A DNA stretch of 32,057 nucleotides, taken from assembly GCA_009783195.1 (NCBI GenBank), contig WRHP01000019.1, forward strand, positions 1 to 32,057, written 5' to 3'. Made by a program: the position numbers and the translations under genes. Of the stretch, positions 1-8,882 are shown one piece after another (the stretch's first letter is position 1; each line of letters opens with the position of its first letter). Origin of the DNA: Syntrophorhabdaceae bacterium (GTDB lineage Bacteria; Desulfobacterota; Deferrimicrobia; Deferrimicrobiales; Deferrimicrobiaceae). The notes below the pieces were generated by a model. The model saw only the letters and a program-made list of their open reading frames with translations, ran no database searches and was not told the DNA's origin.

Positions 1-777
1 TCGGACGTGAAGATAACAGGCTCCAATGGGTACGAGGAAACGGCGGGGTCTCGCATCATCGTCATTACTTCCGGGCTTGCGCGCAAGCCGGGGATGAGCC
101 GTGACGACCTCCTTAAAGTCAATGCTGGGATTGTGAAGGAAGTGACGCTCAAGGCGGCCGCCAAGTCGCCGGACGCGATCATAATCGTCGTCTCCAATCC
201 GCTTGACGCCATGACTTATGTAGCCCACAAGCACAGCGGGTTTCCCGCGCATCGCGTAATGGGGATGGCGGGGGTTCTCGATTCCGCGCGCTTTCGGGCC
301 TTTATAGCGGCGGAGCTGGGCGTATCTGTTACAAACGTGACGGCTTTTGTGCTTGGCGGACACGGCGACACGATGGTGCCGTCAACGAAATACACCACGG
401 TTTCCGGAATCCCCGTTGAAAACCTGATTCCGCGCGACCAGCTGGACCAGATTATAGAGCGGACCGCCAAAGGAGGAGCGGAGATCGTATCCCTGCTTAA
501 GACCGGGTCGGCGTTCTATGCTCCTTCGGCGGCGGCGGTGCAGATGTGCGAATCCATCCTGTTCGACAAGAAAATGATTCTTCCGTGCGCTGTCCTTTCC
601 AACGGGGCGTACGATGGGTGCGACGGGCTATTCGTGGGGCTGCCGGCGAAGCTTGGAGAAAGCGGGGTCGAGGAGGTTGTGCGCTTCGAGCTTGAAGAGA
701 AAGAGATTGAGGCGTTGAAGCGGTCGGCGGCGGCAGTAAAGGAGCTTTGCGAGGCGGTGGACCGGCTTGGGTGCTGA
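1..777 (+). CDS. mdh: Malate dehydrogenase, 5' truncated by the window edge
   Basis: Reading frame is open from base 1; translation has [37 protein letters not shown] and GGHGDTMVP (catalytic His region), typical of LDH-like malate dehydrogenases; stop TGA at 775-777. Confidence 0.95.
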   Translation, partial: SDVKITGSNGYEETAGSRIIVITSGLARKPGMSRDDLLKVNAGIVKEVTLKAAAKSPDAIIIVVSNPLDAMTYVAHKHSGFPAHRVMGMAGVLDSARFRAFIAAELGVSVTNVTAFVLGGHGDTMVPSTKYTTVSGIPVENLIPRDQLDQIIERTAKGGAEIVSLLKTGSAFYAPSAAAVQMCESILFDKKMILPCAVLSNGAYDGCDGLFVGLPAKLGESGVEEVVRFELEEKEIEALKRSAAAVKELCEAVDRLGC

Positions 778-807
778 TGCCCGGCTGTCAGAAGGAGGTC
801 GGCGGAT

Positions 808-1980
808 ATGAACATACACGAATACCAGGCCAAAGCGGTCCTGTCCCGATATGGGGTGGCGGTTCCGGAAGGGGATGTGGCGGATACTGTGGAAAACGCG
901 GTCAGCATTACGGAAGGGCTTGGCATGCCCGTCGTCATAAAAGCGCAGATCCATGCGGGTGGCAGGGGCAAAGGCGGCGGCGTGAAACTGGCGGAGACCA
1001 TTTCCGATGCGCGTGAACACGCCGAAGACATTATTGGCATGCAACTGGTGACTCATCAGACCGGGCCCGAAGGCAAGCAGGTCAAGCGCGTGCTGGTCGA
1101 GCGCGCCAGCCGGATCAGCAAGGAGTATTACCTGGGCATGGTTGTCGATAGATCCGTTTCCAGAATAGCCGTAATGGCGTCCACGGAAGGCGGGGTTTCG
1201 ATAGAGACCATCGCAAAGCGTTCCCCGAATCTGATTATAAAGGAGTGGATCGACCCGGTGCTGGGACTTATGCCGTTCCAGGCCCGCAAGATTGCTTTCG
1301 GGCTTGGGCTGGCGGATAGTCTCACCGACAAGGCGGTAAAGATAATAATGTCTCTTTACAAAGCTTTCGTTGAAACCGACTGCTCCCTTGCGGAGATCAA
1401 TCCGCTTGTCTTGACTGAAGAAAATGAGCTTCTCGCGTTAGACGCGAAAATGAACTTCGACAATAACGCGTTGTTTCGCCACAAGGACATCCAGGCGTTG
1501 CGCGATTTTGACGAGGAGGACCCTGCCGAAACAGAAGCGTCCGGGCATAAATTGTCGTACATCCGTCTTGAGGGTAATATCGGCTGTTTGGTAAACGGCG
1601 CCGGACTGGCGATGACTACCATGGACATGATCAAATTGTGCGGCGGCAGCCCGGCCAATTTTCTGGATGTGGGCGGCAACGCATCGACAGGGCAGGTGAC
1701 GCACGCTTTCCGGCTTATCCTTTCCGACCCGAACCTGAAGGCTATCTTCGTTAACATCTTCGGCGGAATAATGCGGTGCGACGTAATTGCCGAAGGCGTG
1801 GTCGCGGCGGCGAAATCAATCGGCCTGTCGGTTCCGTTGATCGTTCGTCTTGAAGGCACAAACAGAGAGAAGGGGAAAGAGATCCTGGCGGCGTCCGGGC
1901 TGAATATCACCCCCGCCGCCGATTTGGAGGATGGAGCGAAGAAGGCAGTCGCCGCGGCGGCTGGTGGAGGCGGCCTGTGA
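808..1980 (+). CDS. sucC: Succinyl-CoA synthetase (ADP-forming) beta subunit
   Basis: [17 protein letters not shown] start, ATP-grasp region with [15 protein letters not shown]-terminal [19 protein letters not shown] and [17 protein letters not shown]; upstream GGAGG-like RBS. Confidence 0.97.
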   Translation: MNIHEYQAKAVLSRYGVAVPEGDVADTVENAVSITEGLGMPVVIKAQIHAGGRGKGGGVKLAETISDAREHAEDIIGMQLVTHQTGPEGKQVKRVLVERASRISKEYYLGMVVDRSVSRIAVMASTEGGVSIETIAKRSPNLIIKEWIDPVLGLMPFQARKIAFGLGLADSLTDKAVKIIMSLYKAFVETDCSLAEINPLVLTEENELLALDAKMNFDNNALFRHKDIQALRDFDEEDPAETEASGHKLSYIRLEGNIGCLVNGAGLAMTTMDMIKLCGGSPANFLDVGGNASTGQVTHAFRLILSDPNLKAIFVNIFGGIMRCDVIAEGVVAAAKSIGLSVPLIVRLEGTNREKGKEILAASGLNITPAADLEDGAKKAVAAAAGGGGL

Positions 1981-2867
1981 GCATCTATCTCAATAAGGAA
2001 AGCCGCATTGTCGTTCAGGGAATTACCGGCTCGGCGGGGGCGTTTCACACGCGCCAGATGGTTGAGTACGGGACAAAGGTCGTCGCCGGGGTTACGCCTG
2101 GAAAAGCCGGAATACAGGTGGAAGGCGTTCCTGTATTCAACTAGGTAAGCCAGGCGGTTCGGGAGACAGGAGCGGGAGTTTCCGTCATCTTCGTTCCGTC
2201 GGCTTTTGCGGCCGATGCTATCTGCGAGGGGGTTGACGCGGGAATTGGCCTGGTCATATGCATCACGGAAGGCATCCCGGTTCTTGATATGGTGAAGGTG
2301 AAACGGTTCATGGAAGGCAAGAAAGCCCGCCTGGTGGGGCCCAACTGTCCGGGGGTAATTACTCCGGGAGAGTGCAAGGCGGGAATAATGCCCGGAAGCA
2401 TCCACGCGCCCGGTCGTGTCGGTGTTGTCTCCCGCTCCGGAACGCTTACATACGAAGCGGTGCATCAACTGGTCGGCGTGGGATTAGGACAATCCACATG
2501 TATCGGCATCGGCGGAGATCCGGTTAACGGGACTAATTTTATAGATGTTCTTTGCGCCTTCGAAAATGATCCGGAGACAGACGCGGTTGTCCTTATCGGC
2601 GAAATAGGCGGCACGGCGGAGGAAGAAGCGGCGCGGTGGATCAAGGAGAACATGACTAAACCGGTCGTTGGCTATATCGCCGGGCTGACAGCCCCCAAAG
2701 GAAAGCGGATGGGGCACGCGGGCGCGATTATCTCAGGCGGAGAGGGCGGCGCCGCGGACAAGATTGCCGTATTCCGGGCGGCGGGCATCCATGTTTCCGA
2801 GTCTCCCGCGGATATAGGCAAGACAATGGCCAGTGTGGTCAAACGGGGAGCCGACAGGGAAAATTAA
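1977..2867 (+). pseudogene. sucD: Succinyl-CoA synthetase alpha subunit interrupted by an in-frame TAG at 2142-2144 (codon 56); coding signal continues in the same frame on both sides
   Basis: GTG start overlaps the sucC stop (GTGA). Translation: [113 protein letters not shown]...[20 protein letters not shown]...[10 protein letters not shown]. The ORF track shows only 2289-2867 because of the stop. Confidence 0.85.
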
Positions 2868-2897
2868 AGCTTTAAAGCCGATAACTGGAGGAACGAA

Positions 2898-3149
2898 TTG
2901 CTGAAAGGGAAGCAGCAAATTGTGGAGAAGTACGAAGAGTGGGAAACCGATAAGGTCCGGATCAGGATCATCCCGCGGTACTGCAAGGGGTGCGAAATCT
3001 GCGTGAAACTTTGTCCCACGCAGACGCTTGGTCTGGAGTTGTTCAAAGCTAAAGTCGTTGACGCCGGGAAGTGCGTCGCTTGCATGTATTGCGAGATGCG
3101 CTGTCCCGATTTTGCTATCTCCGTTGAAAAGAAAGAGGCGATCCAATGA
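2898..3149 (+). CDS. korD: 2-oxoglutarate:ferredoxin oxidoreductase delta subunit (2x[4Fe-4S] ferredoxin)
   Basis: TTG start preceded by GGAGG; CKGCEICVKLCP and CVACMYCEMRCP cluster motifs; located directly upstream of korA. Confidence 0.88.
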   Translation: MLKGKQQIVEKYEEWETDKVRIRIIPRYCKGCEICVKLCPTQTLGLELFKAKVVDAGKCVACMYCEMRCPDFAISVEKKEAIQ

Positions 3150-4276
3150 GCCGGGCGCGACTGCTTCAGGGAAATGAAGCCTGCGCCGAGGGCGCGCTTT
3201 ACGCGGGTTGCGGCTTTTTCGCGGGATACCCGATTACGCCGTCAACGGAAGTGGCCGAACACATGGCAAAGAAGCTTCCGAAGCGCGGCGGGGTTTTCCT
3301 TCAGATGGAAGACGAGATTGCGGCGATGGCGGCGGTGATCGGCGGGTCGCTGGCGGGCTGCAAGGCTTTTACCGCCACATCCGGTCCGGGTTTTTCGCTG
3401 AAACAGGAAAACCTCGGATTTGCCATGCTGACCGAGGTTCCATGTGTTGTCGTCAACGTCATGCGGGGCGGTCCGTCCACGGGGGTTCCCACCGGTCCCG
3501 GCCAAAGCGATATCATGCAGTGCCGTTGGGGGACGCATGGCGATCATCCGTCGATATGCCTTACCCCCGCTTACGTGCAGGAGATTTTTTCCGAGACGGT
3601 TCGCGCGTTCAACCTGTCGGAAAAATACCGTACCCCGGTGATCGTGGCTTTTGACGAGGTCGTCGGGCATATGCGGGAAAAAATAGAGATCCCGGAGGCG
3701 GGAGCGCTTTCGGTGGTTGACCGGACAAAACCGATCTGTCCGCCGGAAGAGTATCTTCCTTATGACGACAGTCAGGGTGATGTCCCGCCGATGGCGAACT
3801 TCTTTGAAGGATACCGCTATCACGTTACAGGGTTGAACCACGGTCCCGACGGTTTCCCTGTGAACGCTTCTCCCCGTATCCACACGGACCAGCTCAGGCT
3901 TCTGCGCAAGGTGGAAGCCAACCGCGACGATATCGCGCGAAACGTCGAATATCGTCTCGATGATGCCGATGTGGCGGTGTTTGCTTACGGCATCTGCGGG
4001 CGCTCCGCGAAAGCGGCTGTGGATCTTGCCAGAGCAAAAGGAATTCGCGCGGGGCTTTTGCGTCCATTGACCATTTGGCCGTTTCCCGAGGCGCAGGTTG
4101 CCGCTCTTTCCGCGCGGGCGCGGGCGATTATAGTTCCGGAGCTTTCTCTGGGCCAAATCCTTTTCGAGGTGGAACGCTGCTCGAAAGGACGTTGCCGTGT
4201 CGAGGGAATCCATCGCGTCGACGGCGACCCGATCCATCCGGCGCAAATCCTTGCCCGGATACAGGAGGCTCTCTAA
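3146..4276 (+). CDS. korA: 2-oxoglutarate:ferredoxin oxidoreductase alpha subunit
   Basis: GNEACAEGALYAGCGFFAGYPITPSTEVAEHMA, QMEDEIAAMAAVIGGSLAG, TSGPGFSLKQENLGFA; overlaps korD by 4 nt (ATGA). Confidence 0.93.
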   Translation: MSRARLLQGNEACAEGALYAGCGFFAGYPITPSTEVAEHMAKKLPKRGGVFLQMEDEIAAMAAVIGGSLAGCKAFTATSGPGFSLKQENLGFAMLTEVPCVVVNVMRGGPSTGVPTGPGQSDIMQCRWGTHGDHPSICLTPAYVQEIFSETVRAFNLSEKYRTPVIVAFDEVVGHMREKIEIPEAGALSVVDRTKPICPPEEYLPYDDSQGDVPPMANFFEGYRYHVTGLNHGPDGFPVNASPRIHTDQLRLLRKVEANRDDIARNVEYRLDDADVAVFAYGICGRSAKAAVDLARAKGIRAGLLRPLTIWPFPEAQVAALSARARAIIVPELSLGQILFEVERCSKGRCRVEGIHRVDGDPIHPAQILARIQEAL

Positions 4277-5112
4277 TGGCATTCGATTACCAGCGATATA
4301 TAAGGGGCGGAAAACTTCCCCACATCTGGTGTCCGGGATGCACCTACGGGACGGTATTCAAGTCGCTTTTGCGGGCCATCGACGCTCAAAAGCTTGACCG
4401 CAACGATATCGCCATGGTTTCCGGCATCGGCTGCGCTTCGCGTCTGCCGGGCTATGTGGATTTCAATACGCTGCACACGGCGCATGGGCGCGCGCTGGTA
4501 TTTGCCACGGGACTCAAGATGGCAAAGCCGGACAAGCATGTTCTGGTAGTCAGCGGCGACGGCGACGCGACAGCGATAGGCGGGAATCATTTCATTCACG
4601 CCTGCCGCCGTAACATCGACATGACGCTTTTGGTGTTCAATAATTACACCTACGGAATGACGGGAGGACAATACTCGCCGACCACTCCATACGGCCTGTC
4701 TGCTTCCACCATGCCGTACGGAAATGTGGACTTTGCTTTCGATATCCCTTCGCTTGCCAGAGGCGCGGGAGCGACGTTTGTCGCTCGCGGGACCGCGTAT
4801 CATGTACCAGCTCTTGATCGGCTCATCGTGGCGGCGATGCGGCACAAAGGTTTCTCCGTTGTCGAGATCATGAATGCCTGTCCGACAGCGTTTGGTAAGC
4901 GCAACAAGTTCAAAAGCCCAACCGATTTGCTCCTGTGGATGAAAGAATCTTTCGTTCCTGTTGAAGCCTTCGAGAAGCTCCCGCCTGAAAAGACGCAAGG
5001 CAAGCTTCCCATGGGTATTCTGCACAGCAGAGAAGGAGCGCCGGAGTTTTGCGAAGCTTATTTCGCGATGGTTGAGCGGCTGAAAGAAAAAGAAGGGACC
5101 GGCAAGCCATGA
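4276..5112 (+). CDS. korB: 2-oxoglutarate:ferredoxin oxidoreductase beta subunit (TPP-binding)
   Basis: ATG at 4276 overlaps the korA stop (TAATG). HIWCPGCTYGTVFKSLLRAI, GIGCASRLPGYVDFNTLHTAHGRALVFATGLKMA, VSGDGDATAIGGNHFIHACRRNIDMTLLVFNNYTYGMTGGQYSPTTP. The longer ORF start at 4075 lies inside korA. Confidence 0.94.
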   Translation: MAFDYQRYIRGGKLPHIWCPGCTYGTVFKSLLRAIDAQKLDRNDIAMVSGIGCASRLPGYVDFNTLHTAHGRALVFATGLKMAKPDKHVLVVSGDGDATAIGGNHFIHACRRNIDMTLLVFNNYTYGMTGGQYSPTTPYGLSASTMPYGNVDFAFDIPSLARGAGATFVARGTAYHVPALDRLIVAAMRHKGFSVVEIMNACPTAFGKRNKFKSPTDLLLWMKESFVPVEAFEKLPPEKTQGKLPMGILHSREGAPEFCEAYFAMVERLKEKEGTGKP

Positions 5113-5657
5113 GCGAACGATATGAGATCCGGTTTTCCGGTTCCGGCGGCCAGGGGTTGATCCTGGCCGGTGTTATCTTTGCCGAAGCGGCGGCTATCTA
5201 CGACGGAAAAAATGCCGCGCAGAGCCAATCCTACGGGCCTGAAGCGCGCGGCGGCGCCTCCAAGTCTGAAGTTATTTTGTCCGACGATACGATCGATTTT
5301 CCGAAAGCGACTTCGATCGACCTGATGCTTGCCCTTACCCAGGAAGCATGCACAAAGTACTGCGGCGACATAAAAGACGGCGGAACGCTGCTGGCGGACG
5401 AGGATTTCGTGCGGGATATTCCGAACGGAAACTTCAAGGCGATCCGGCTTCCGATAATCCGGACAGCTTCCGAAGACGTGGGGAAGGCTTTCGTCGCCAA
5501 CATCGTGGCGATCGGCGCCATCGCGGCGCTGACCGGGCGGGTCAGCCGTGAAGCTATAGAAAAAGCGGTGCTATCCCGCGTGCCAAAAGGAACCGAAGAT
5601 TTGAATCGAAAGGCGCTTGCCGCCGGATATGAGCTCGTCGAAAGGAGAACTAACTGA
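5109..5657 (+). CDS. korC: 2-oxoglutarate:ferredoxin oxidoreductase gamma subunit
   Basis: [44 protein letters not shown]; 4-nt overlap with korB. Confidence 0.92.
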   Translation: MSERYEIRFSGSGGQGLILAGVIFAEAAAIYDGKNAAQSQSYGPEARGGASKSEVILSDDTIDFPKATSIDLMLALTQEACTKYCGDIKDGGTLLADEDFVRDIPNGNFKAIRLPIIRTASEDVGKAFVANIVAIGAIAALTGRVSREAIEKAVLSRVPKGTEDLNRKALAAGYELVERRTN

Positions 5658-6088
5658 TGCAGCAGCAAGGGATGCAACGGACTCTCTCGATCATCAAGCC
5701 GGACGGTGTCCGCAAAAAAGTCATAGGAGAAGTCGTTCGGCGTTTCGAATCGGCGGGGATACGCATTGCAGCAATGAAAATGCTGCACCTCTCCAAGCGA
5801 GAAGCGGAAGGATTTTACGCGGTTCACCGTGAGCGTCCCTTTTTCGGGTCGCTCACCGACTTCATGTCTTCCGGCCCGATCGTCGTCATGGTGCTGGAAG
5901 GGGAAAACGTCATCGCGCGGAACCGCGAGTTGATGGGAGCCACCGATCCGAAGAAAGCCGATGCCGGCACGATACGCGCTTCCATGGCGGACAACATCGA
6001 ACATAACATCGTGCACGGCTCCGACGCCCCTGAGACGGCGGCCACGGAAATCCGATATTTCTTCAGTGAGCTGGAAATCGTCAGCTGA
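5657..6088 (+). CDS. ndk: Nucleoside diphosphate kinase
   Basis: [56 protein letters not shown] (catalytic His motif NIVHGSD). Confidence 0.97.
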   Translation: MQQQGMQRTLSIIKPDGVRKKVIGEVVRRFESAGIRIAAMKMLHLSKREAEGFYAVHRERPFFGSLTDFMSSGPIVVMVLEGENVIARNRELMGATDPKKADAGTIRASMADNIEHNIVHGSDAPETAATEIRYFFSELEIVS

Positions 6089-6113
6089 TTCGCCGCGAGA
6101 AAGCGAAACCTTT

Positions 6114-7151
6114 TTGCCGGCCAATAAAGTCGACCTGAAGGGGATGCCCATCGAGGAACTGGAAGCGTTTTTCTCTCAATGGGGAAAAGAGCGATACCGG
6201 GCTCGGCAGGTGTCGCGGTGGCTCTATGGCAAGCTTGCGGACGATTTTGCCGTGATGACCGATCTGTCAAAGGAGTTCCGGGCCCTGTTGTCATTGGCCT
6301 GCCGGGTTTCATCTCCTGCGGCGGAGCGGATCGACGTTTCATCAGACGGAACGGAAAAGGCGTTGTTTCGCTTTGAGGACGGCGCGGCGGCCGAGAGTGT
6401 CCTCATTCCAGATGAGGGGCGCCGGACGCTTTGCATTTCTTCCCAGGCTGGGTGCGCTCTTGGGTGCGCATTTTGCGCCACGGCGGCGATGGGGTTTCGC
6501 CGCGATCTGCTCTCCTCGGAAATTGTGCACCAGGTATGCTTCTTCTCCAGGCGGCTTGCGGCGCGTGGGGAAAGACTCTCCAATGTTGTTTTCATGGGGA
6601 TGGGAGAGCCGCTGCTGAACTTCTCTCAGGTCTCTCGCGCGATCGGCATCCTGCTCTCCCAACACGGATTTTGCTTTTCAGGAAAGCGCGTCACAGTGTC
6701 CACCGTCGGGATTGTTCCCGAAATGCAGGCGCTGGCGGGGAAATACCCGGTGAGTTTTGCTGTCTCTTTGAATGCGTCAAGGGACGACCAACGCTCTCTT
6801 TTGATGCCGGTTAACCGCAAGCACGGGCTAAAGGAAGTGGTGGCGGCGATGCGGAAAATTCCACTGCAAAGCAACAGGAAGGTTACGGTCGAGTACGTGA
6901 TGCTTGCGGAAGTAAACGATACGCCCGAAGACGCCGCCGCGCTGGCGCGGCTTCTCAAGGGCGCGCGCATAAAAGTGAACCTGATCCCTTACAACGAGCA
7001 CGGCAAGTCTTCGTATAGATCGCCGCGGCGTGAAGTGATCGACCGGTTCCGGGATATCTTGTTGGCGGAGGGGCTCCAGGCGATTACACGAGAGCGGCGC
7101 GGCGCGGATATCGCAGCCGCGTGCGGGCAACTTTGCGCGGATATTCGCTAA
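6114..7151 (+). CDS. rlmN: Dual-specificity 23S rRNA/tRNA adenine-C2 methyltransferase (radical SAM)
   Basis: VDLKGMPIEELEAFFSQWGKERYRARQVSRWLY, radical SAM motif CALGCAFCATAAMGF, GMGEPLLNFSQV, LIPYNEHG. Start inferred as TTG at 6114; the ORF-track start at 5961 lies inside ndk. Confidence 0.92.
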   Translation: MPANKVDLKGMPIEELEAFFSQWGKERYRARQVSRWLYGKLADDFAVMTDLSKEFRALLSLACRVSSPAAERIDVSSDGTEKALFRFEDGAAAESVLIPDEGRRTLCISSQAGCALGCAFCATAAMGFRRDLLSSEIVHQVCFFSRRLAARGERLSNVVFMGMGEPLLNFSQVSRAIGILLSQHGFCFSGKRVTVSTVGIVPEMQALAGKYPVSFAVSLNASRDDQRSLLMPVNRKHGLKEVVAAMRKIPLQSNRKVTVEYVMLAEVNDTPEDAAALARLLKGARIKVNLIPYNEHGKSSYRSPRREVIDRFRDILLAEGLQAITRERRGADIAAACGQLCADIR

Positions 7152-7177
7152 AAAAATTAAAATTCATAAAAAAGAGG

Positions 7178-7206
7178 TTGAGATAAGTTGCCGATCTTCC
7201 TATAGT
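7178..7206 (+). promoter_or_regulatory. Candidate sigma70-type promoter for mtnP
   Basis: TTGAGA (7178-7183), 17-nt spacer, TATAGT (7201-7206), in the only sizeable gap of this gene cluster. Confidence 0.5.
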
Positions 7207-7233
7207 TTACAAAGGGTTTCCCGAAAAGGAGTC

Positions 7234-8097
7234 ATGTTAATGTCAGGGATTCTTGGCGTCATAGGTGGCTCTGGCCTCTACGAAATGAAATCATTGAAAA
7301 ATGTCCGCCGGGTAACAGTACGCACTCCTTTTGGGTTTCCATCCGATGCTTTGGTCGTTGGCGAACTCGAGGGAAGGCCGATGGCTTTTTTGCCGAGGCA
7401 CGGATTGGGGCATCGTATAGGGCCGTCAGATATCAATTTCCGCGCGAACATATACGCGATGAAAAAGATCGGCGCCGGCGCGGTTTTGTCTATCTCCGCT
7501 GTGGGAAGCATGAAAGAGAAGATCCGTCCGGGCGACATTGTTATTGTCGATCAGTTCTTCGACCACACGAAGCGGCGGGAGAATACGTTTTTTACAGACG
7601 GCGTGGTTGGTCATGTTTCCCTGGCGGACCCGGTTTGTCCCGCGCTTTCCGGGATTGTTTACGACGCGGCTCGCAGTGTTGCCAAGCGGGTCCATCGTGG
7701 CGGCACCTACCTGTGCATGGAGGGACCTGCCTTTTCTACCAGAGCCGAATCGGAGATCTACCGCAAGTGGGGGATTGACGTCATCGGAATGACCAACATG
7801 CCCGAAGCAAAGCTCGCGCGCGAGGCTGAACTGTGTTACGCGGTGATGGCGCTGGCTACCGATTACGACTGCTGGCACAAGAGCGAGGAAGATGTTGCGA
7901 TAGAGACCGTTCTCAAGATCCTCATGCGCAATGTTGAAAATTCGAAAGAGATCATCCGTAAAGTGGCGAAGCGTTTTCCGCATCCGGGCGGGTGTGGGTG
8001 CGGAGAGGCGCTCAAGAACGCAATTATCACCGATCGCAAGAAAATCCCGGCGGCAACCCGCAGGCGGTTGTCGCTCCTGATGGGGAAATACCTGTGA
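7234..8097 (+). CDS. mtnP: S-methyl-5'-thioadenosine phosphorylase family protein
   Basis: ILGVIGGSGLYEM, FLPRHGLGHRIGPSDINFRANIYAMK, YLCMEGPAFSTRAESEIYRKWGIDVIGMTNMPEAKLAREAELCYAVMALATDYDCWH; GGAG-like RBS upstream. Confidence 0.93.
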   Translation: MLMSGILGVIGGSGLYEMKSLKNVRRVTVRTPFGFPSDALVVGELEGRPMAFLPRHGLGHRIGPSDINFRANIYAMKKIGAGAVLSISAVGSMKEKIRPGDIVIVDQFFDHTKRRENTFFTDGVVGHVSLADPVCPALSGIVYDAARSVAKRVHRGGTYLCMEGPAFSTRAESEIYRKWGIDVIGMTNMPEAKLAREAELCYAVMALATDYDCWHKSEEDVAIETVLKILMRNVENSKEIIRKVAKRFPHPGGCGCGEALKNAIITDRKKIPAATRRRLSLLMGKYL

Positions 8098-8882
8098 ACG
8101 CGAGAATTCTTGTCATGCCCAGAGTTTTACTGCCGGTCGTAATCGCGGCGTTGGTTTTATCTTCCTGCGCGGCCTTTGGTATTTCCGAGGCTCGCAAAAG
8201 AGAAGCGGACGCCCGGATGAAGATGGGAGTCACATATCTGCAGCAGGACAACCTGCCGATGGCGATGAAAGAGTTGATTCGCGCTTCCGAACTCGACCCG
8301 AACAATCCGGAGGTCGATATGATACTCGGAATGACGTATAGGGCGCGGGGCGACGGCGGGCAGGCGGAAGAGAGCCTGCGAAGGGCTATCGACAAAAAAC
8401 CTGATTTTGCCGATGCGCATAACAATCTGGGGATTGTGCTTGCGGATCGCGGAGCATGGGACGAAGCTGTACGGGAATTCAAAAGCGCGTATGAAAACGT
8501 TCAGTACCAGACGCCTGAGCGGGCGATCTACAACTCCGCTGAAGCGTATCGCCACAAAGGAGATACGGATCGGGCGGAAGATCAGTACCGGCAGGCGCTT
8601 AAGGTCAACCCTGGGTATGGACCGGCATGCAAAAGCCTGTCTTCCATGTTGTTTGAAAAGGGCCGGGCGCGGGATGCGGCGAATACCATGGTCCAGTGTC
8701 TCCAGTCGGTGCCGAATTATGCGGAAGGATGGATGCAGCTTGGCCGCATATACGTTTCGATGAGACGTCATTCTGAAGCGGTTGACGCATTCAAAACGGT
8801 TTTGTCGATTTCCGAGGACTCCGATATCCGGGATCAGGCTTCCGGGTATCTTACCGTCCTCGGAACGGAGCGACGACGATGA
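8094..8882 (+). CDS. TPR-repeat lipoprotein, PilW/PilF-like (type IV pilus biogenesis)
   Basis: Signal peptide with lipobox-like LSSC; tandem TPR motifs (AMKELIRASELDPNNPEVDMILGMTYRARGD, AEESLRRAIDKKPDFADAHNNLGIVLADRG, AEDQYRQALKVNPGYGPACKSL). Start could be GTG 8094 or ATG 8115. Upstream of rodZ, as pilF is in several proteobacteria. Confidence 0.75.
   Translation: MNARILVMPRVLLPVVIAALVLSSCAAFGISEARKREADARMKMGVTYLQQDNLPMAMKELIRASELDPNNPEVDMILGMTYRARGDGGQAEESLRRAIDKKPDFADAHNNLGIVLADRGAWDEAVREFKSAYENVQYQTPERAIYNSAEAYRHKGDTDRAEDQYRQALKVNPGYGPACKSLSSMLFEKGRARDAANTMVQCLQSVPNYAEGWMQLGRIYVSMRRHSEAVDAFKTVLSISEDSDIRDQASGYLTVLGTERRR

Noticed and set aside
2142-2144. Genome-wide TAG reassignment or pyrrolysine coding
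   Set aside because: TAG appears to terminate at least five intact genes in the window (glyQ, ppdK, zapA, cyclo-ligase, rny), and sucD is not a known Pyl protein; retained only as an individual interrupted-gene finding.
1356-2468. 370-aa antisense ORF opposite sucC/sucD, and many other long minus-strand ORFs (e.g. 3242-4282, 14570-15952, 18191-19078, 23787-24782)
   Set aside because: GC-rich shadow ORFs opposite well-supported genes; the translations show no recognisable domains and are Arg/Pro/His-rich as expected for antisense frames.
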